Origin: Halocaridina rubra
Taxonomy: Eukaryota > Arthropoda > Malacostraca > Decapoda > Atyidae
Direction of reading: 5' to 3'
Assembly: GCA_037179515.1 (NCBI GenBank)
Contig: JAXCGZ010005729.1
Location: forward strand, 1-64,000
DNA length: 64,000 nucleotides
The notes under the pieces are model-generated. The model was not told the origin of the DNA, did no database searches, and was given only the letters and a program-made list of their open reading frames with translations. Of this stretch, positions 13,401-24,575 are shown piece after piece; positions within the stretch are counted from its first letter, which is position 1, and the number at the start of each line of letters is the position of its first letter. The position numbers and the translations under genes were made by a program.

Positions 13401-15597
13401 CTGTATTTTGAATTAGGCATACATTACTGTACAGTACTTAAACTTTACCAAATACAGTACAATTTCAATTTATGTAAAAAAAGCACTGATGTTACAAAAA
13501 CATGTTTTAGGGGAAAAATGTAATGAGTTTAATCTTTTATATATATATTTTCAAACTGTGCACTGTATATTCAAAACCACACTATTTAAAGCCATGTAAG
13601 ATGAGGGACAACTGTATAACCAAATGCAGTGCAATTTGGCAATAATACTGAAAATAATGATTACCCTGATCGCCATTTGACGCTAATATTCTCTGTTTGG
13701 CTGATTTGGACCTTGGTTTAGGTACATGAACCTCTGGAATGTAGTGAGTAGTTACGCCCCTCTTGCGCGTGCCTCGTCTCGGTTCGTCATTTTCTTCGTT
13801 CTCCGAATCATCCTCCTCGCAAGCGATCACTGGACGTCTCTTTGGACGATATTTGGAAGGCGTGACTATAAACACAAAAGAAACTAAGAAATCAGCAAGT
13901 GCACTTGGAAAACAAGACAGGAGAAATACAATCTCTCCTACCACTTAAACATAATAAACTTGCCTTAACACAGCCTCATTCTCACAAATCTATAAGTCAC
14001 ATAAATATGAGCTCAGTACAATGAGAGCACTGTACTCACCTTCAAAACAACAATCTCTTTTAATGCTCGATATAATATTCCTAACAGCTGTCACAAGGTT
14101 TGTGATCTTGTTATTCTGACCGAGCGAACGTCGAGTGACACTACACATACAAAGCGGACACTGGGCATTATTTCGGGTGTTCTTCACGACTTGTTGTATA
14201 CAATCCGAACAAAATGAATGCCCACATTTTGTGGTCAAGGGTTTATTCATGAGATCCAAACTGCAAATAAATTAAGAATTAATAACATAAGGCTGACACT
14301 GATAATACAACATACAGGATTCTCAATGAAAATTTTCATATAAAGAATTTGTAGTCATTTGTTGCTTTATGTCACTATTAATCTGACTGGGGAATTAGGT
14401 GGATGTCCGTTCTTATGCCAGGCAGTGTGCTCGATCATGGGTTTGTCACCTCCCGAGGCATACATTAACAACTGCATTACCAACACATTTCAAAAACAAA
14501 CTCCTTAATACAGCAACATTAATGTCAGTTTTAAAATTTAATACAATTTTTAAAGTCCCAAGTAAAGTATGCTAAATGTAACAATTTCAAAAGTTGCATA
14601 TAGTAAAGTATGTTAAATGTAAAAATTTGTAAAGCTAAATTCAATAAAGTATATTAAATGTAACAATGCTAAAAGTCAAATTTATAAAGTACATCAAATT
14701 TAACACGATCTTCAAAGACACATTTAGTAATTTATAAACAATTTCCAACAGTCAAAAGTTAATTATATCATATCAATGTAAACTATATGAAAAAATAGAA
14801 GTTTTAGAATAATATATAAAACTTTGCAATATTAAAACACAAACTTATCATTCAGTGATTATACAATGCTAGATTCTTGAAGACAGGTTTTACAGTGTCA
14901 AACTACTCCAAACTGATTACAAATAACTAAATCACCAAAACCTCATAATAGCAGTTTCGACATTACTGTTACAAGTACAACTGATTACATATTCTAGACT
15001 GCAGGGATTGCGGTAATGCAGTGGTCAGAGTGCTCGATATGGGAAGTAACAAACCCATGTTTGATCCTACTCTGTGGCATAATGAAGGGCATCCAACCTA
15101 ATTTCGCAGCTCCAACCTATGTCCGACCCCAATCAAATGGGTATTAATAGTGATACAACAAATGGTAAACTATATCAGCAACATATTCTAAAATATCTCG
15201 AAAACCCCTAGGAAATGGTTAGTCTTTATATCCCACAGGAGGATTAGGTAACCAGCAAATCAACTAGCTACCATTTCTAATTTGATAACCTAAAACAAAA
15301 CCTCAGATTTCCAGTTTGATACTATTAATGAGCAATAATATAGCATTCCTTGCTGAATGCTATCAATCAGATTTAAGTTATCTTTTCCCAGATGACTTTC
15401 TACACCTTAAAGTTTCTAAAAATGATCCAGCTATTGCCTAGTTTACTGGGTCCATATGACTGGTGAGGGGGCTTGGGCCCCGGCTATATGGTAGGTATAT
15501 AATCAAATCACAAATATTCTGCTTACCATATATTACATTCTAGTGTCTTTTGCATCGCCTGCAAAACAGCATTCATTTGGTTAAGTCGTTCCTCCAT
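1314..15597 (-). CDS. BRCA1: BRCA1-like RING ubiquitin ligase gene, C-terminus not in window
   Basis: Nine coding exons read right to left at 15597-15527, 14260-14040, 13865-13665, 11445-8133, 6806-6659, 6112-4099, 3467-3343, 2826-2769 and 1497-1314. Every exon-to-exon phase agrees. Residues 1-100 form a RING with flanking helices and ligands C21, C24, C36, H38, C41, C44, C58 and C61; spacing is the same as human BRCA1 residues 24 to 64. I23 aligns with the E2-contact Ile26. Then come a basic/acidic linker, a long Ser/Lys/Glu-rich disordered region, and a coiled coil. In the known family, BRCA1 pairs with BARD1 as a nuclear E3 ligase and promotes homologous recombination through PALB2-BRCA2-RAD51. 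BRCT repeats would follow the last visible exon, which ends in phase 2. Exons at 6.8-4.1 kb carry stops and frameshifts in this assembly. Assignment rests on the RING and the coiled coil. Confidence 0.85.
1905..2055. mobile_element. Palindromic MITE family, partial copy
   Basis: It contains GGAGCTAAGAG and TTCTGGTGAATACGTGTGAATC followed by ACAACCACCCTCCTTAAA, matching the right arm of the fold-back repeat best seen at 11775-11955. Confidence 0.4.
2769..2826 (-). CDS. BRCA1: BRCA1-like coiled-coil exon
   Basis: Exon of 58 bases, bounded by TCTTCCAG and GAAGG|GTGAGT. It encodes NEVNMLKARLQELEAEMKK, a strong amphipathic helix with leucines at heptad spacing. It sits where vertebrate BRCA1 has its PALB2-binding coiled coil, just before the linker to the BRCT repeats. 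A similar role here is inferred from position and pattern. Confidence 0.7.
2955..3075 (+). mobile_element. tRNA-headed SINE (type 2), 5'-truncated copy
   Basis: It has the family body GTAAGGAAGGACATCCAGCC, then the CTGTCTGTCCATCACC segment. The head is poorly preserved. Confidence 0.5.
3175..3298 (+). mobile_element. tRNA-headed SINE (type 2)
   Basis: The head TGGTAGCAGTGGTTAGAATC resembles a Pol III A box. ATTGAACCCACC stands for the B-box region, and GGATGGGCATCAAGCC is the body. Confidence 0.55.
3343..3467 (-). CDS. BRCA1: BRCA1-like exon leading into the coiled coil
   Basis: Exon of 125 bases, phase 1 to 0, acceptor TTCCTTAG. It encodes EDPAHENAVEQESDVDMDSV and ends STQSEAINTQKRKEVQ. 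The 3' boundary is CAG|GCAAGT, a GC-AG donor. The TQKR start to the helix resembles TQQRD, which begins the human PALB2-binding coiled coil. Confidence 0.72.
3763..3905. repeat. Tandem duplication, about 82 bp period
   Basis: The phrase CAATTAGGTCTGAATATAGA begins at 3763 and again at 3845 and the copies stay alike for about 60 bases. It lies in a BRCA1-like intron. Confidence 0.7.
4099..6112 (-). CDS. BRCA1: BRCA1-like second long exon, reading frame broken
   Basis: Acceptor TGTTTCAG and donor CTCAAG|GTAAAT bound 2014 bases with correct outer phases. Coding-like Ser/Glu/Lys-rich protein is visible throughout but in changing frames. Shifts fall near 5815, 4920, 4840, 4660 and 4200, and one in-frame TGA is at 5145-5143. 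Segments seen include RWLREEALYNTENSDTDK, ERCLVVSSSEDSDSEIF followed by a KRKRK basic patch, and RFDQNVWEYFSIPEKL. The net frame change over the exon is zero. This looks like a real exon with several indels, not random ORFs. Confidence 0.65.
6155..6310 (-). mobile_element. tRNA-headed SINE (type 2)
   Basis: Read on the minus strand it has GTAGTGGAGTGGTTAGAGTG, an A-box-like start, then AACTTGGGAAATGAC, and ends with the CCCCCATTTGATTGGGG and AATAGTG segments of the family. Confidence 0.65.
6551..6640 (-). pseudogene. Decayed tandem copy of a BRCA1-like exon end
   Basis: The 3' part of the exon at 6659-6806 is repeated 108 bases downstream on the minus strand, for example TTTCTCAAAAGAACTTTCAC against TTTCTCAAAAGAACCTTCAC. 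The donor GT at the end of the true copy has become CATGCA here, so this copy is unlikely to be spliced. Confidence 0.55.
6659..6806 (-). CDS. BRCA1: BRCA1-like small exon with two in-frame stops
   Basis: Acceptor CTCCAG and donor CACAG|GTAACA frame 148 bases that take the reading from phase 2 to phase 0, exactly what the neighbouring exons need. In that frame it reads CADATIDAQNIPVGSSLGQR, then meets TGA at 6721-6719 and TAA at 6700-6698, then AHSSPNFSKEPSQ. A different frame is fully open (about 49 residues, hydrophobic) but does not join its neighbours in phase. Either the sequence has errors here, the exon is decaying, or another splice pattern is used. Confidence 0.45.
6940..7062. mobile_element. 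Palindromic MITE family, left arm
   Basis: The start CCCCCTTATAAGGGGGGTGG is the family's short inner palindrome. A TGACTCTTTGTGG variant follows, shared with the copy at 13078. Confidence 0.5.
7310..7400 (-). mobile_element. tRNA-headed SINE (type 2), partial
   Basis: The minus strand retains ACTTGGGAAGTGACATACCC and CACGAGGCATTCCCATCC. The head is degraded. Confidence 0.45.
7845..8008 (-). mobile_element. tRNA-headed SINE (type 2), near full length
   Basis: The plus strand shows, in order, TGTCACTATCAATCCCCAT, ACACAGACATGTTGGAGCTG, TAAGGCTAGATGCCCTTC and GCTCTAACCACTGCACTAAC. This is the whole element reversed. About 20 copies of the family occur in the window. Confidence 0.72.
8133..11445 (-). 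CDS. BRCA1: BRCA1-like giant central exon
   Basis: This exon of 3313 bases is open for its full length and supplies about residues 142-1246. It is rich in Ser, Lys, Glu, Asn and Thr with no predicted fold, contains basic runs such as KPKKTVAKRGRGTK, and matches in position and size the roughly 3.4 kb central exon of vertebrate BRCA1. The acceptor is TTACCCAG. The donor is AGCAA|GTAGGT, where reading through would give a TAG at once, so the donor is placed just before it. The long ORF with no disruption contrasts with the broken exon that follows. Confidence 0.82.
11775..11955. mobile_element. Palindromic (fold-back) MITE, full copy
   Basis: The left arm CCCCCTTATAAGGGGGTGGC with GCACACATTCACCAGAA is matched in inverted orientation by the right arm TTCTGGTGAATCTGTGC with TTAGCCACCCTTTTACAAGG. 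A spacer of about 55 bases with CCCCAAGGAGATAAGAG lies between. It has no ORF. A nonautonomous hairpin-forming element is the simplest reading. Confidence 0.65.
12130..12270 (-). mobile_element. tRNA-headed SINE (type 2), diverged
   Basis: It preserves GAGGTGAACACAAACATATTG, then GAAAGCTGGATGGCCTTCC and a GGTACGTCACCTCC head remnant. Confidence 0.5.
13078..13200. mobile_element. Palindromic MITE family, half copy
   Basis: It starts TGTGGGATGGCTGAGTCAAA and carries TTGACTCTTTGTGGAG, as in the copy at 6940. Confidence 0.4.
13665..13865 (-). CDS. BRCA1: BRCA1-like linker exon, basic and acidic
   Basis: Exon of 201 bases, phase 1 in and out, acceptor TTTATAG and donor CAGG|GTAATC. It starts VTPSKYRPKRRPVIACEEDD, giving a basic patch followed by an acidic patch, and ends with KPRSKSAKQRILASNGDQ. 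No domain is recognised. A nuclear localisation role for the KRR and RKR patches is only inference. Confidence 0.75.
14040..14260 (-). CDS. BRCA1: BRCA1-like RING exon
   Basis: It encodes the rest of the RING, including CGHSFCSDC and QCPLC. The following CSVTRRSLGQNN resembles the human segment after the last zinc ligand, where ITKRSLQES is found. The exon continues through the second helix that in the family helps to bind BARD1. It is bounded by TTTGCAG and GAAG|GTGAGT and ends in phase 1. Confidence 0.88.
14365..14485 (-). mobile_element. tRNA-headed SINE (type 2), internally deleted
   Basis: TGTCACTATTAATCTGACTG and GGGTTTGTCACCTCCCGAG are kept. The pieces between are shortened. Confidence 0.5.
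14540..14710. repeat. Short intronic minisatellite
   Basis: A phrase close to AAAGTATGTTAAATGTAAC recurs about every 60 bases, near 14565, 14605, 14650 and 14690, with progressive divergence. Confidence 0.5.
15005..15170 (+). mobile_element. tRNA-headed SINE (type 2), near full length
   Basis: The head GGTAATGCAGTGGTCAGAGT fits an A box, and GTTTGATCC is the B-box core. The body GAAGGGCATCCAACC and the tail GGGTATTAATAGTGATA follow. Confidence 0.72.
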
Positions 15598-15635
15598 TGT
15601 GACCAACATCTACCGTAATATTCTTAACATTTCAC
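15527..15635 (-). CDS. BRCA1: BRCA1-like exon with start codon
   Basis: An acceptor (TCTTTTAG) opens the exon at 15635, and 38 bases of 5'UTR precede the ATG at 15597-15595. The 71 coding bases give MEERLNQMNAVLQAMQKTLE and then the first RING cysteines C21 and C24. The donor is TATATG|GTAAGC. Splitting the C24 codon across the intron agrees with the next exon, which begins with T. Confidence 0.82.
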
Positions 15636-16271
15636 CTAAAAGATAATAAAGATATTCGTGATTTAAATCTTAAATGGTGCTACTTTAATGTTCAGTCTAC
15701 AGGGTCATTTACAAAACAGCCTAAATGTCTGTGAAAAATAATATTTAATGACAGTTAATATATTCTAGTTAGGAATCATCATATAATGGTAAGGTTAGGT
15801 AAAGTTATCATAGTTAGGTTAGGTATAGACAACAGACAGTGACAATTCTTAAACAGGCCACAAGTAAGGGCGAGAAGAGAGAGTAAAATGAATAACAGTG
15901 ACAGTCAGTAGAGTAGTGATTCTCTAGCTCCGACAGTTACCTGAGATTGTAAAGGGAGGGTGTGAAAGGCAGAGAATAGTGGCTTCCTAATGGTCTTAAA
16001 GGTTTGAAAGGCATTGTATACATTTACAGAACACAAAAGTAAACCTGAACTTCACATATTTCCTTTGTAATGCATTTTCTATAGAGCTACAGCCCTCTTT
16101 ATGCCTTGTAGTCTCTCTGCTCTGCTTCAAGTAAGGGAACTAAATGGTCCGAAGCTCTTATCTATTTCTTAAAAAAAAAAAAAAAAAAGTGGGATAAAAT
16201 AAACCTCACTTACGAAGACTGACTAAGAAAACTAAGCATACCCTCTCTAGCATCAAGAAGATTTAAAAAAT

Positions 16272-16422
16272 TGTGGCAGTACAATGGTTAGAGCTTGACT
16301 TGGGAAATGAAAAAGCCATGTTCAAGCCCACCACAGGGTGGTAAGAAGGGCATCCAGCCTAATTCCCTAGTTCCACCCTGTCTGTGTCTACCCCCATTTG
16401 AGTGGAGATTAACAGTGACATA
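16272..16422 (+). mobile_element. tRNA-headed SINE (type 2)
   Basis: It contains TGGCAGTACAATGGTTAGAG, ACTTGGGAAATGA, GTTCAAGCCCACC and AAGAAGGGCATCCAGCC in family order. Confidence 0.7.
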
Positions 16423-17039
16423 AAACAGTAGAGGCAACGTTATAGAAACTTATAATATTCTATGTCAGGATGATGATGATGTAGTCTCTAAATATATCTT
16501 CGAAATTAGACAAGAACTTGTAAAACTGGACAATAGACAGATTTTTAACAAGCTTATTGGGTCCTAGATATTTGGGATGACCTTACCACTCTCAAAAATA
16601 TGAGAAAATAACGTACTGTACAATTATAGAAAATGGAGATATAAATTCTAAGTGAATACGTATATTAATGGACACATTAAGACTAAAAATTAAATTTTAC
16701 ATCCTGGGAAAATAAACTGTACTGAAAATACATAACTATAATATTGAGGGGTCTGAATCCAATGAGGATTTTCAGAAGAATTGAAATTGATCATGGAGAG
16801 TTATAACTAAATATATTGGTATAACTACGAGTTATGGAGTGGTGCATAAAACGCATCTTAACCATGAACAAACCAACACAGAGACCTCTCAATTGATTCA
16901 GAACGAAAGACCCCAGGCTGGAGGCACACAACACTTTGGCTTCTTCCAAACCATCGTTAACGCGAGTCTTACGGTTGTTCAGTATTTTTGACAAATAGGC
17001 TATGCTTTTTTTTATGAATGATACACAAGGATGGGCCTG

Positions 17040-17110
17040 AGCACGAAGAAGACATAGAGCGAAGAGAAACAGAGATGGGGAGTGTTGTGATTGTCAGATG
17101 TGAAAGGATA
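17040..17110 (+). mobile_element. Relic of fold-back element arm
   Basis: GAAGAGAAACAGAGATGGGG and TGTCAGATGTGAAAGGAT match the 200-bp inverted arms of the element at 30779-31628. Only about 70 bases remain. Confidence 0.5.
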
Positions 17111-17322
17111 ACGAGATGAGTAACATAGCAAAGAAAAATTTTGGCGTAGGTGCATCCATAGGGAAAACCCCGCCACAGAAGGAAGACTTTGAACATCAAG
17201 ATGTCCTGGAAAGTTCTACAGAAGTTCAAAAGATCTGCAGCTGTAGTATGGCAACGGGAGGTTGTTGCCATGGGCCAATGTACTACACGATATATTGTGA
17301 GAGAGAACTGACGGTACTTGCC

Positions 17323-17520
17323 TGAGGTTTTACGTAACACTTGACTAGTCCAACGGTCAAAAAATTTACACACAAAAATTTCACACTATTTCACCGAACT
17401 TTCCATACCTAGAGATTAACCAACACATCACCTCCACTCAAACACTCTTCGAAAGGTGAAAATAGAAGCGAAATAGCGTTTTCTCCTTCCCGCCAAAACT
17501 TTCGTAACAAATTCGGAGCG
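17323..17520 (-). promoter_or_regulatory. Candidate BRCA1-like promoter and noncoding first exon
   Basis: The minus strand carries TTTTGGCGGGAA at 17498-17487, an excellent E2F-type site, in a short GC-richer patch. About 165 bases downstream is CCTCAG|GCAAGT (exon end at 17323 or 17322), a possible GC-type donor that could join the acceptor at 15635. E2F control is well known for BRCA1 genes. No transcript evidence is available, so the start site is inferred. Confidence 0.33.
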
Positions 17521-17856
17521 ATTTCAGGGGCCCAAAAAAAGAAAAAAAAAAGTCAGAAAATCAGCTGATCAAACCAAAAACGAGGTTTATTTGACGGGAC
17601 AAAATATAGCTTCCATGACAAAAACTCACATATATAGTACACTACAAATATGAATGGTGCGTTCCAAGTACTAGATATAAGTCACGGGTGGGTAGAAATT
17701 TCAGTGTTCATCTTTTACTTCGCTTGTATTCGGCTTAGTGCATGCACACACACACACTCTCTGTTTGTAACACTTCTTGGTTAAATTTTCCACCCATGGC
17801 AATTAGAAAATTATTTCGAAGGAAAGTTATGGATGAGATTCTCTTATTTCTACTTA

Positions 17857-18665
<809 letters not shown>

Positions 18666-19027
18666 CCAGACCATTTTAATGCTCTCGTTGACTTTATATC
18701 TACAGACATGGATATGATTCTTATATTTCTACTTTATATGTTTCTCTGCATTCTATGTGTATAAACTATGAATGAAATAAAGAGCATACATGATTATATT
18801 GAATCAATTCCAAATTAGGCACCTGTTGTAGTTTTTTTTTAGGTGTTTAATCTGGGACTGAGGCAAAAGGCAGTTACTTAATCTGGGATTGAGGTACATG
18901 TTAGGAAGGCTAGACTTTCCTAATATAACCTAATCCAACTTAACCGAACAATAACTTTCCAAGAAATTCCTTGCAATGAGCCTAATTCGGGATTGAGGCA
19001 GAGCGTGAATCCTGCAACTCAGATGAG

Positions 19028-20868
19028 CAAAAACAAACAAAACAAAACAAAAACATTTATTTCCATTTTGTACAATGGTTATTCAACATTAATAGTAACT
19101 TATAAGTAGACATGTAATTAAACTAACAAATAAGAGGGTTAGACATATAGTTAAATTAAATGTAGCTTTCATAGAAAATAATAATGCTGTAATAAAAATG
19201 TTACAATAATGTTAATAATAAAGTAGTAAGTATGCCACTAGATACAGGATCGTTATTATCGGCATCATTTCCATATTTGTTTCCTTACAATGAGAATAAT
19301 TAGTTCTTAATGAGCAGCAACTATTTGTCCAAAAGAAAACTATATAGTTTGCCTTTGAAAGCTGTGAAAGAGGATGCATTTTTAAGATGCTCTGGAATAT
19401 TATTCCAGAGTGTTGGCCCTTTGATAGTGATCATCTTTGAACCTGCTTCTGTGTTTGTTCTGTGAATAAAGAGCTCACTGCTCTGTCTTGTGTTGGTTCC
19501 CCTTATATCCCTGACTGTTTTTAAATCAAATAGCCAGCTAGGATAATGATGGTCCAAAATTTTGAATACAAAAACATAAATAGCATAAGCGACCTTATTT
19601 TCTGCCCGCAGCCACCCAAGTTTATTGAGAGCTGGTGTGATGTGGTCATATTTTCTTATTCCTCCCAGGGCAACTCGAGCTGCAAAATTAATAAGCTTCT
19701 GTATTCTGTTTATCTGAGTCTTAGTGGTAGCTCCCCAAACAGTTGTGCAGTAATTAATGTGACTTAGGGCTAGAGATTCAACAACAGTTATTCGAGTGGT
19801 AGTCTCAAAATTGTCTTTTATACGTGATAAGTACATTAATGTTCCTGTAACCTTTTTGCATACTTTATCTATGTGGGAATCAAACAACATGTGGTTATCA
19901 AAGTGAAGTCCTAGGTTTTTTACTGTTTTGCTAGGTGTGATAATATTGTCGCAAAAATTAATTGTTGTGTTTTCTGGAAATTGTGCTATGTGGAACCTTG
20001 AACCAATAAATATGCACTGTGTTTTACTTTCGTTAATTAACAGCCCAATTTCTTGGAAATAGGTTTTAATTTTTGACAGAGTGTTTTCTGCTCTTAAAGT
20101 TAGCTCTGGGAGATTATTTATATCACCACTTAGGAGTAGTTGAGTGTCATATGCATATTGTACGACTAGACAGTCAGAAATGAAAGAAGATAGATCATTT
20201 ACGTAAATGGAGAAGAGGATAGGACCAAGTACTGATCCCTGTGGAACACCAAATGATACATTTTTTGGCACAGAGATAATATTTGTTAAGACGTATGGAC
20301 TGTTTACGATTAGATAGATACTCGCTAAACCAGCTTGGATCAATATTTAAGTTAATACATTTACTTAAAAGAATTTCATGGTTTACACTGTCGAAGGCTT
20401 TTGATAAGTCCAACAAAACTAGCAAAGATATTTTTTTCATATCTATATTATTACATATACTATTCGTAACTTTAAGCAGTGCAGTTTCCGTCGAAAGTTT
20501 CGGTCTGAAACCATGCTGGTTAATACTTATTATTCTATTTGATTCTAAATATGACATAAGTTGGCATGCAACAATTTTTTCTAATATTTTAGAGAAAATG
20601 GGTAGCAGGGAAATGGGACGATAGTTTGTCACATCTTCTCTGTCCCCCTTTTTATGCAGAGGTATTACATGTGCTATTTTCCAAGAGTCAGGAAACTTTT
20701 TAGTAACAATGGAAGTGTTCATAATAGTTAGAATATAGGATGCAATCACGGGTAGAGCAACTTTGATGAACTGAAATGGTATACCATCTGAACCATAAGA
20801 GCCAGAGTTTCTTAGGCTCTTTATGGTAAGAATGGGTCCCTGTTCTGTGATTGATCCATTATATTAAT
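19028..20868 (-). mobile_element. Jockey-like LINE, 5'-truncated, defective reverse transcriptase
   Basis: Two overlapping ORF pieces (20749-20195 and 20343-19321) form the RT. Motifs seen are LHKKGDREDVTNYRPISLLP, FDSVNHEILLSKC, GVPQGSVLGPILFSIYVNDL and the catalytic box. The box reads YAYD where YADD is expected, so one catalytic aspartate is lost. A frameshift near 20290 separates the pieces. The 3' end has AATGGAAATAAATG followed by a (GTTTT)n tail. The 5' truncation falls near 20868. Endonuclease and ORF1 are absent. The clade is judged from motif style only. Confidence 0.82.
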
Positions 20869-22464
20869 TAGCTTGATAAAATATTACATACTTTTACCAA
20901 ACGATATGAGGGTAAAGGGGCTACACAAGACATGAAATTGTGGCAAAGGCTAGTATGAAACAGTGACCCCATATAGAACATGGTGAGAGCTGAAGACAAA
21001 GAAGACTTCATTGGCCTAGTCGAAGCGCACATATTCACGACATGCAATTAGTAAATAATAATATTTCTAATAAAGCAAAGAATCAATATAAAGAAATATA
21101 TTTAACTTTTTTTTTTTTTTTTTTTTAGTAAAATGGGAACCGTTCTCGATTGTGGATATACCACATGTCACAAAATTCATAATATTTTAGCAATAAAAAA
21201 TATTTATTTACTTTGATTTATTGAGTGATTACTTCACGTCATGAAGAACTTCGAAGTGCTAGAATGTTTAATAATTGGAATGCGCTAAATGAAGAAATTG
21301 TAAGTGCTGATTACATCCGAGTTGTGAGGAAAATATCATATGAATAATTTATTAGAAATATCAGGAGATGGGGAGTTACAAGCATTGCGTTCTTTCCCAT
21401 TAAGATGAGGAAATTCATTTAACGATGTTACCAATGAAAATCTTCTATGATTATTTCAAAGGGTAGAATAAGGAGCTGAGTAGAAATCGATTGAAACAAT
21501 TATTTTGGTCATTATATAGTATTTCTTGTACTTAAGCCATTTTATCATTTATTGAAAATATTTTTTGAATCTTGGTTCACATCTTATACGGTAGAATGTA
21601 ATTTTGTGTCAATTACATATAAACAAATAATTTTGGTATAATAAATGAATTGTTTTTCCATTTGTTTATTATTTTGAATTATCTTTTAAATAATGATTAA
21701 CTTATTAGTATTTTCTTATATTTCGAATAAACTAATGAATTATATTTCACCAAAAATATTTTGGATGTGTTATTGCTAGTATGACGTCATGTCATGTCTG
21801 TCGTCTGTTGTCATCATTCGCGAACGAGGGAGAGAGAAAGATAATAAAAGTGATTCTATATTTATTGCACCATTTTAACCCTCACGTCCCATCACCATTA
21901 TGTTCGTTGGTGAATAGCACCGTAATAAGGTGAGTCACTGTGATTATTTTACTATGATAAAACGGAATTTGAAAGAAGAGTTGGAGGTTGTGATGGGAGG
22001 GATGATCGTGCAAAAAATGCAAAATAGAATTTCCCCCATTGTCATTTCCGGGAACATAAATTTTTTTTTATCGTCCTTTTAATGTTGTTTTTGGTTAATA
22101 AGTACATAACTGGTCTATTATTATGTTTTTAAATAATTTTTGAACCTAATTACTTGTTTACTTATACAGTATTTTTTAGGGTTACATGAGGTTCTGTAAT
22201 CATGTGTTAGTGTTACTTGTATATAGTCTCCTTGTCCATCATGGCTAGAAGTTGAAACCCATTGCTCATATATGATTCTTATTCCTCCCTCCCGTAATCA
22301 CCATAAATCTCTTTGTTATGGCGTCTTGGGGAGTCTTTGTGATTTTTTTTTTTTACCATAAATATATGTAAGGATGATAATAATTGAAATAATAAAAAGA
22401 CTGATTTTTCCTCAAATAATGTGCTTAGCAGTTTACTGTGAATTTGCCTCTTACACAAACCAAC
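20869..22464. other. Interval without a supported gene
   Basis: It is AT-rich, with a T-run at about 21109-21127. No ORF with recognisable content or reliable splice pair is seen. Confidence 0.5.
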
Positions 22465-23395
22465 TTTTGTTCCTTGTATATGTAAACGACCTACCAGAGT
22501 CTGTAACTTCATTCATGAATATGTTTGCAGATGATGCAAAGATTGTGAAGAAAGTAAAAAACGTGAACAATGGTAGAGAACTTCAGGAGGATCTAAATAA
22601 TCTGCATGAGTGGTCAGAAAAGTGGCTAATGAAATTCAATACTTCAAAATGTAAGGTAATGAGAATGGGTACAAGTGCAAGAAGGCCCAAGCTTGACTAC
22701 TCGGTGGCTGGAGTACAACTTCAAGAGACAGAAAATGAGAGAGATCGAGGAGTAAACATACTGGCAGATTTGTCTCCAGAAATACATATAAATGGCATAG
22801 TACGGGCAGCATATGCATTCTTATCAAATGTAAGGGTAGCCTTCAGGCACATGGACAAGGAAATGTTCAGAAATATTTATGTAACCTATGTGAGGCCAAA
22901 ACTCGAATATGCAGCCCCCTTTTGGAATCCGCACTTGAAAAAGCACATAGCTAAGCTTGAAAAAGTTCTAAGACATGCCACGAAACTGGTGCCAGAAATA
23001 TGCAATCTCAGTTATGATGAGAGGCTGAGGGAATTAGACTTACCATCACTCGAAGCTAGAAGAGTGAGGGGGGATATGGTGACAGTCTTTAAATTCCTTC
23101 ATGGTTATGATAGAGTGGATAGGGATCGATATTTTGATATGGCTGGCTCTAGAACTAGAGGTCATAGTTTGAAGCTTCGTAAGAAAACTTCTTTGCAGGA
23201 TGTAAGGAAATACTTTTTCAGTGTAAGAGTAGTTGATAATTGGAATTGGCTAAGCGAGGAGGTAGTTAATGCTATCTCAATCCATAGTTTTAAGGACAGG
23301 TATGATAAGTATCACTAAGTCTAAAATGGAACCGATGAGGAGACGGGAAGATACGAGCTTTGGGCTCTTTCCCGTAAACACAATTAGGTAATCAC
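22465..23395 (+). mobile_element. CR1/Jockey-type LINE, 3' half
   Basis: An open frame of about 280 residues begins inside the RT at YVNDLPESVTSFMNMFADDA, with an intact catalytic ADD. It continues through the thumb and C-terminal region (YVRPKLEYAAPFWNPHLKKH, HSLKLRKKTSLQDVRKYFF) to a stop at 23316-23318. A short 3'UTR follows and ends ACACAATTAGGTAATC. The 5' half is missing. The family recurs at 18173, 26415 and 46915. Confidence 0.8.

Positions 23396-24575
<1,180 letters not shown>

Larger units (their letters stand above)
11446..13664. other. BRCA1-like intron
   Basis: The intron is AT-rich. It holds a fold-back MITE (11775-11955), a SINE (12130-12270) and a half MITE (13078-13200). No exon-like sequence is supported in the rest. 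Confidence 0.6.
15636..17322. other. Probable first intron of the BRCA1-like gene
   Basis: It contains a SINE (16272-16420), an A-run near 16168 and a relic of the fold-back element arm at 17040-17110. Weak ORFs on both strands at 16.97-17.37 kb are not supported as genes. Confidence 0.4.

Noticed and set aside
16969..17373. ORFs of 134 (minus) and 69 (plus) codons near the presumed BRCA1-like promoter
   Set aside because: They overlap on opposite strands, have no recognisable motif or supported splice sites, and include a fold-back repeat relic.
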